The notes under the pieces are model-generated. The model saw only the letters and a program-made list of their open reading frames with translations, did no database searches and was not told where the DNA came from. The position numbers and the translations under genes are program-made. From Corydoras sp. C115 (taxonomy: Eukaryota; Chordata; Actinopteri; Siluriformes; Callichthyidae), in the NCBI GenBank assembly GCA_019802505.1, contig JAFMOC010000021.1, positions 1,768,501 through 1,832,500 on the forward strand: DNA of 64,000 nucleotides, in the 5' to 3' direction. Shown here one piece after another: positions 63,328 to 64,000 of the stretch; the first letter of the stretch is position 1; each line of letters opens with the position of its first letter.

Positions 63328-63385
<58 letters not shown>
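63312..63385. repeat. (GTGA)n-(GT)n-(GA)n near sntg2 acceptor
   Basis: In sntg2 sense this is a (TC)n-(AC)n-(TCAC)n tract about 30-100 nt upstream of the acceptor at 63282. It could extend the pyrimidine-rich region of that splice site. Confidence 0.95.
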
Positions 63386-63390
<5 letters not shown>

Positions 63391-64000
63391 CGAGAGACAA
63401 AGCAAGCTAGAGTGGTAGACATATACAGGCATGAAAAAACATTAAGTATATTTATAACAAATCTGTGGTTTTAGCACATAATTGCACACATATTGAACTT
63501 AAAAAGATGTAATATTAGAACAGCACAACAGCTCCAATGCATTAAAAGCTCATAGAACCACCTTTAGTACACATTTGAAGTGATTTTTTGTTAATGCCAC
63601 AACTTTAAGTTGCACCTACGAAACAAACTGTAATTATTACCTCGCCACCACCATACTTGACAGATGATATGAGTTGTTTAGGTAAAATAAAGTGTTTGGT
63701 ATAAAGTGTTTCAGCCATTCTTGCAGATCAAGGACATATTTTCAGAAATTCCCGATATCTACATCTACTTATTCTCTCAGTTCTTAAAGAGGATGTGCTA
63801 ACATTTCACAGACTGCTTTATTGTTGTAAAATAAATAACCACTGTGTGACTTGTCATGTGTTATTCACCTGAGGTTGTAGTTACCTTATTTTAAGACCTT
63901 TTCAGATCAGATTTTTAAAATTCCCTTTTGTATGCCCTGCCACATGAAACCATATAATTAGTTTTTCCCACACATGTTCAGAGAAAATATTTTTTATGAT
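63386..64000 (-). other. sntg2 intron continuing off the window
   Basis: No exon seen. The preceding PDZ exons must lie beyond the right edge. Confidence 0.6.

Overview
The window is vertebrate nuclear DNA from a ray-finned fish. It is AT-rich, has long introns, many microsatellites and dense tRNA-derived SINEs. The mix of repeats suggests an ostariophysan (otophysan) teleost such as a catfish, characin or knifefish. That placement is from memory of repeat families and is not proven. There is no bacterial or viral content, and no functional tRNA, rRNA or CRISPR array was seen.

Two protein-coding genes account for all convincing coding sequence, both on the minus strand and arranged head to tail. 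(1) Thyroid peroxidase (tpo) occupies about 3.4-30.1 kb. Ten exons (7701-28591) are read with matching phases and cover the propeptide and the whole haem-peroxidase domain. A signal-peptide exon (30037-30106) and a terminal exon with a poly(A) signal (3416-3567) are candidates. (2) Gamma-2-syntrophin (sntg2) occupies 34776 to past the right edge. Eleven exons encode the last 400 residues in one continuous frame, from the end of the PDZ domain to the stop codon. The 5' exons lie beyond position 64000. The SNTG2-TPO order matches the human 2p25.3 arrangement, so this is a conserved linkage. The two proteins are not known to work together: TPO iodinates and couples tyrosines of thyroglobulin, and SNTG2 is a PDZ/PH adaptor of the dystrophin complex.

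Layout: 1-3.4 kb, flank with three SINEs; 3.4-30.1 kb, tpo; 30.1-34.8 kb, intergenic DNA holding one SINE, the tpo 5' region and probably the sntg2 3' UTR; 34.8-64 kb, sntg2 3' part. About 25 copies of one SINE family (SINE-A, about 330-350 bp, many with perfect 10-14 bp target-site duplications) fill roughly a tenth of the window. Others are two more SINE families, a foldback/TIR MITE family, a palindromic element, a decayed LINE fragment and long (AT)n/(CA)n arrays.

I found no undescribed biological system. The observations most worth checking are: a tpo acceptor separated from its pyrimidine tract by a (TG)n array; a possible tpo terminal exon that would give a peroxidase without the CCP-EGF-membrane tail; a reading-phase conflict at the tpo N terminus located at an A7 homopolymer; and SINE-born microsatellites. 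Exon edges were set by hand from splice sites, reading phase and remembered human protein sequences; no alignment was run.
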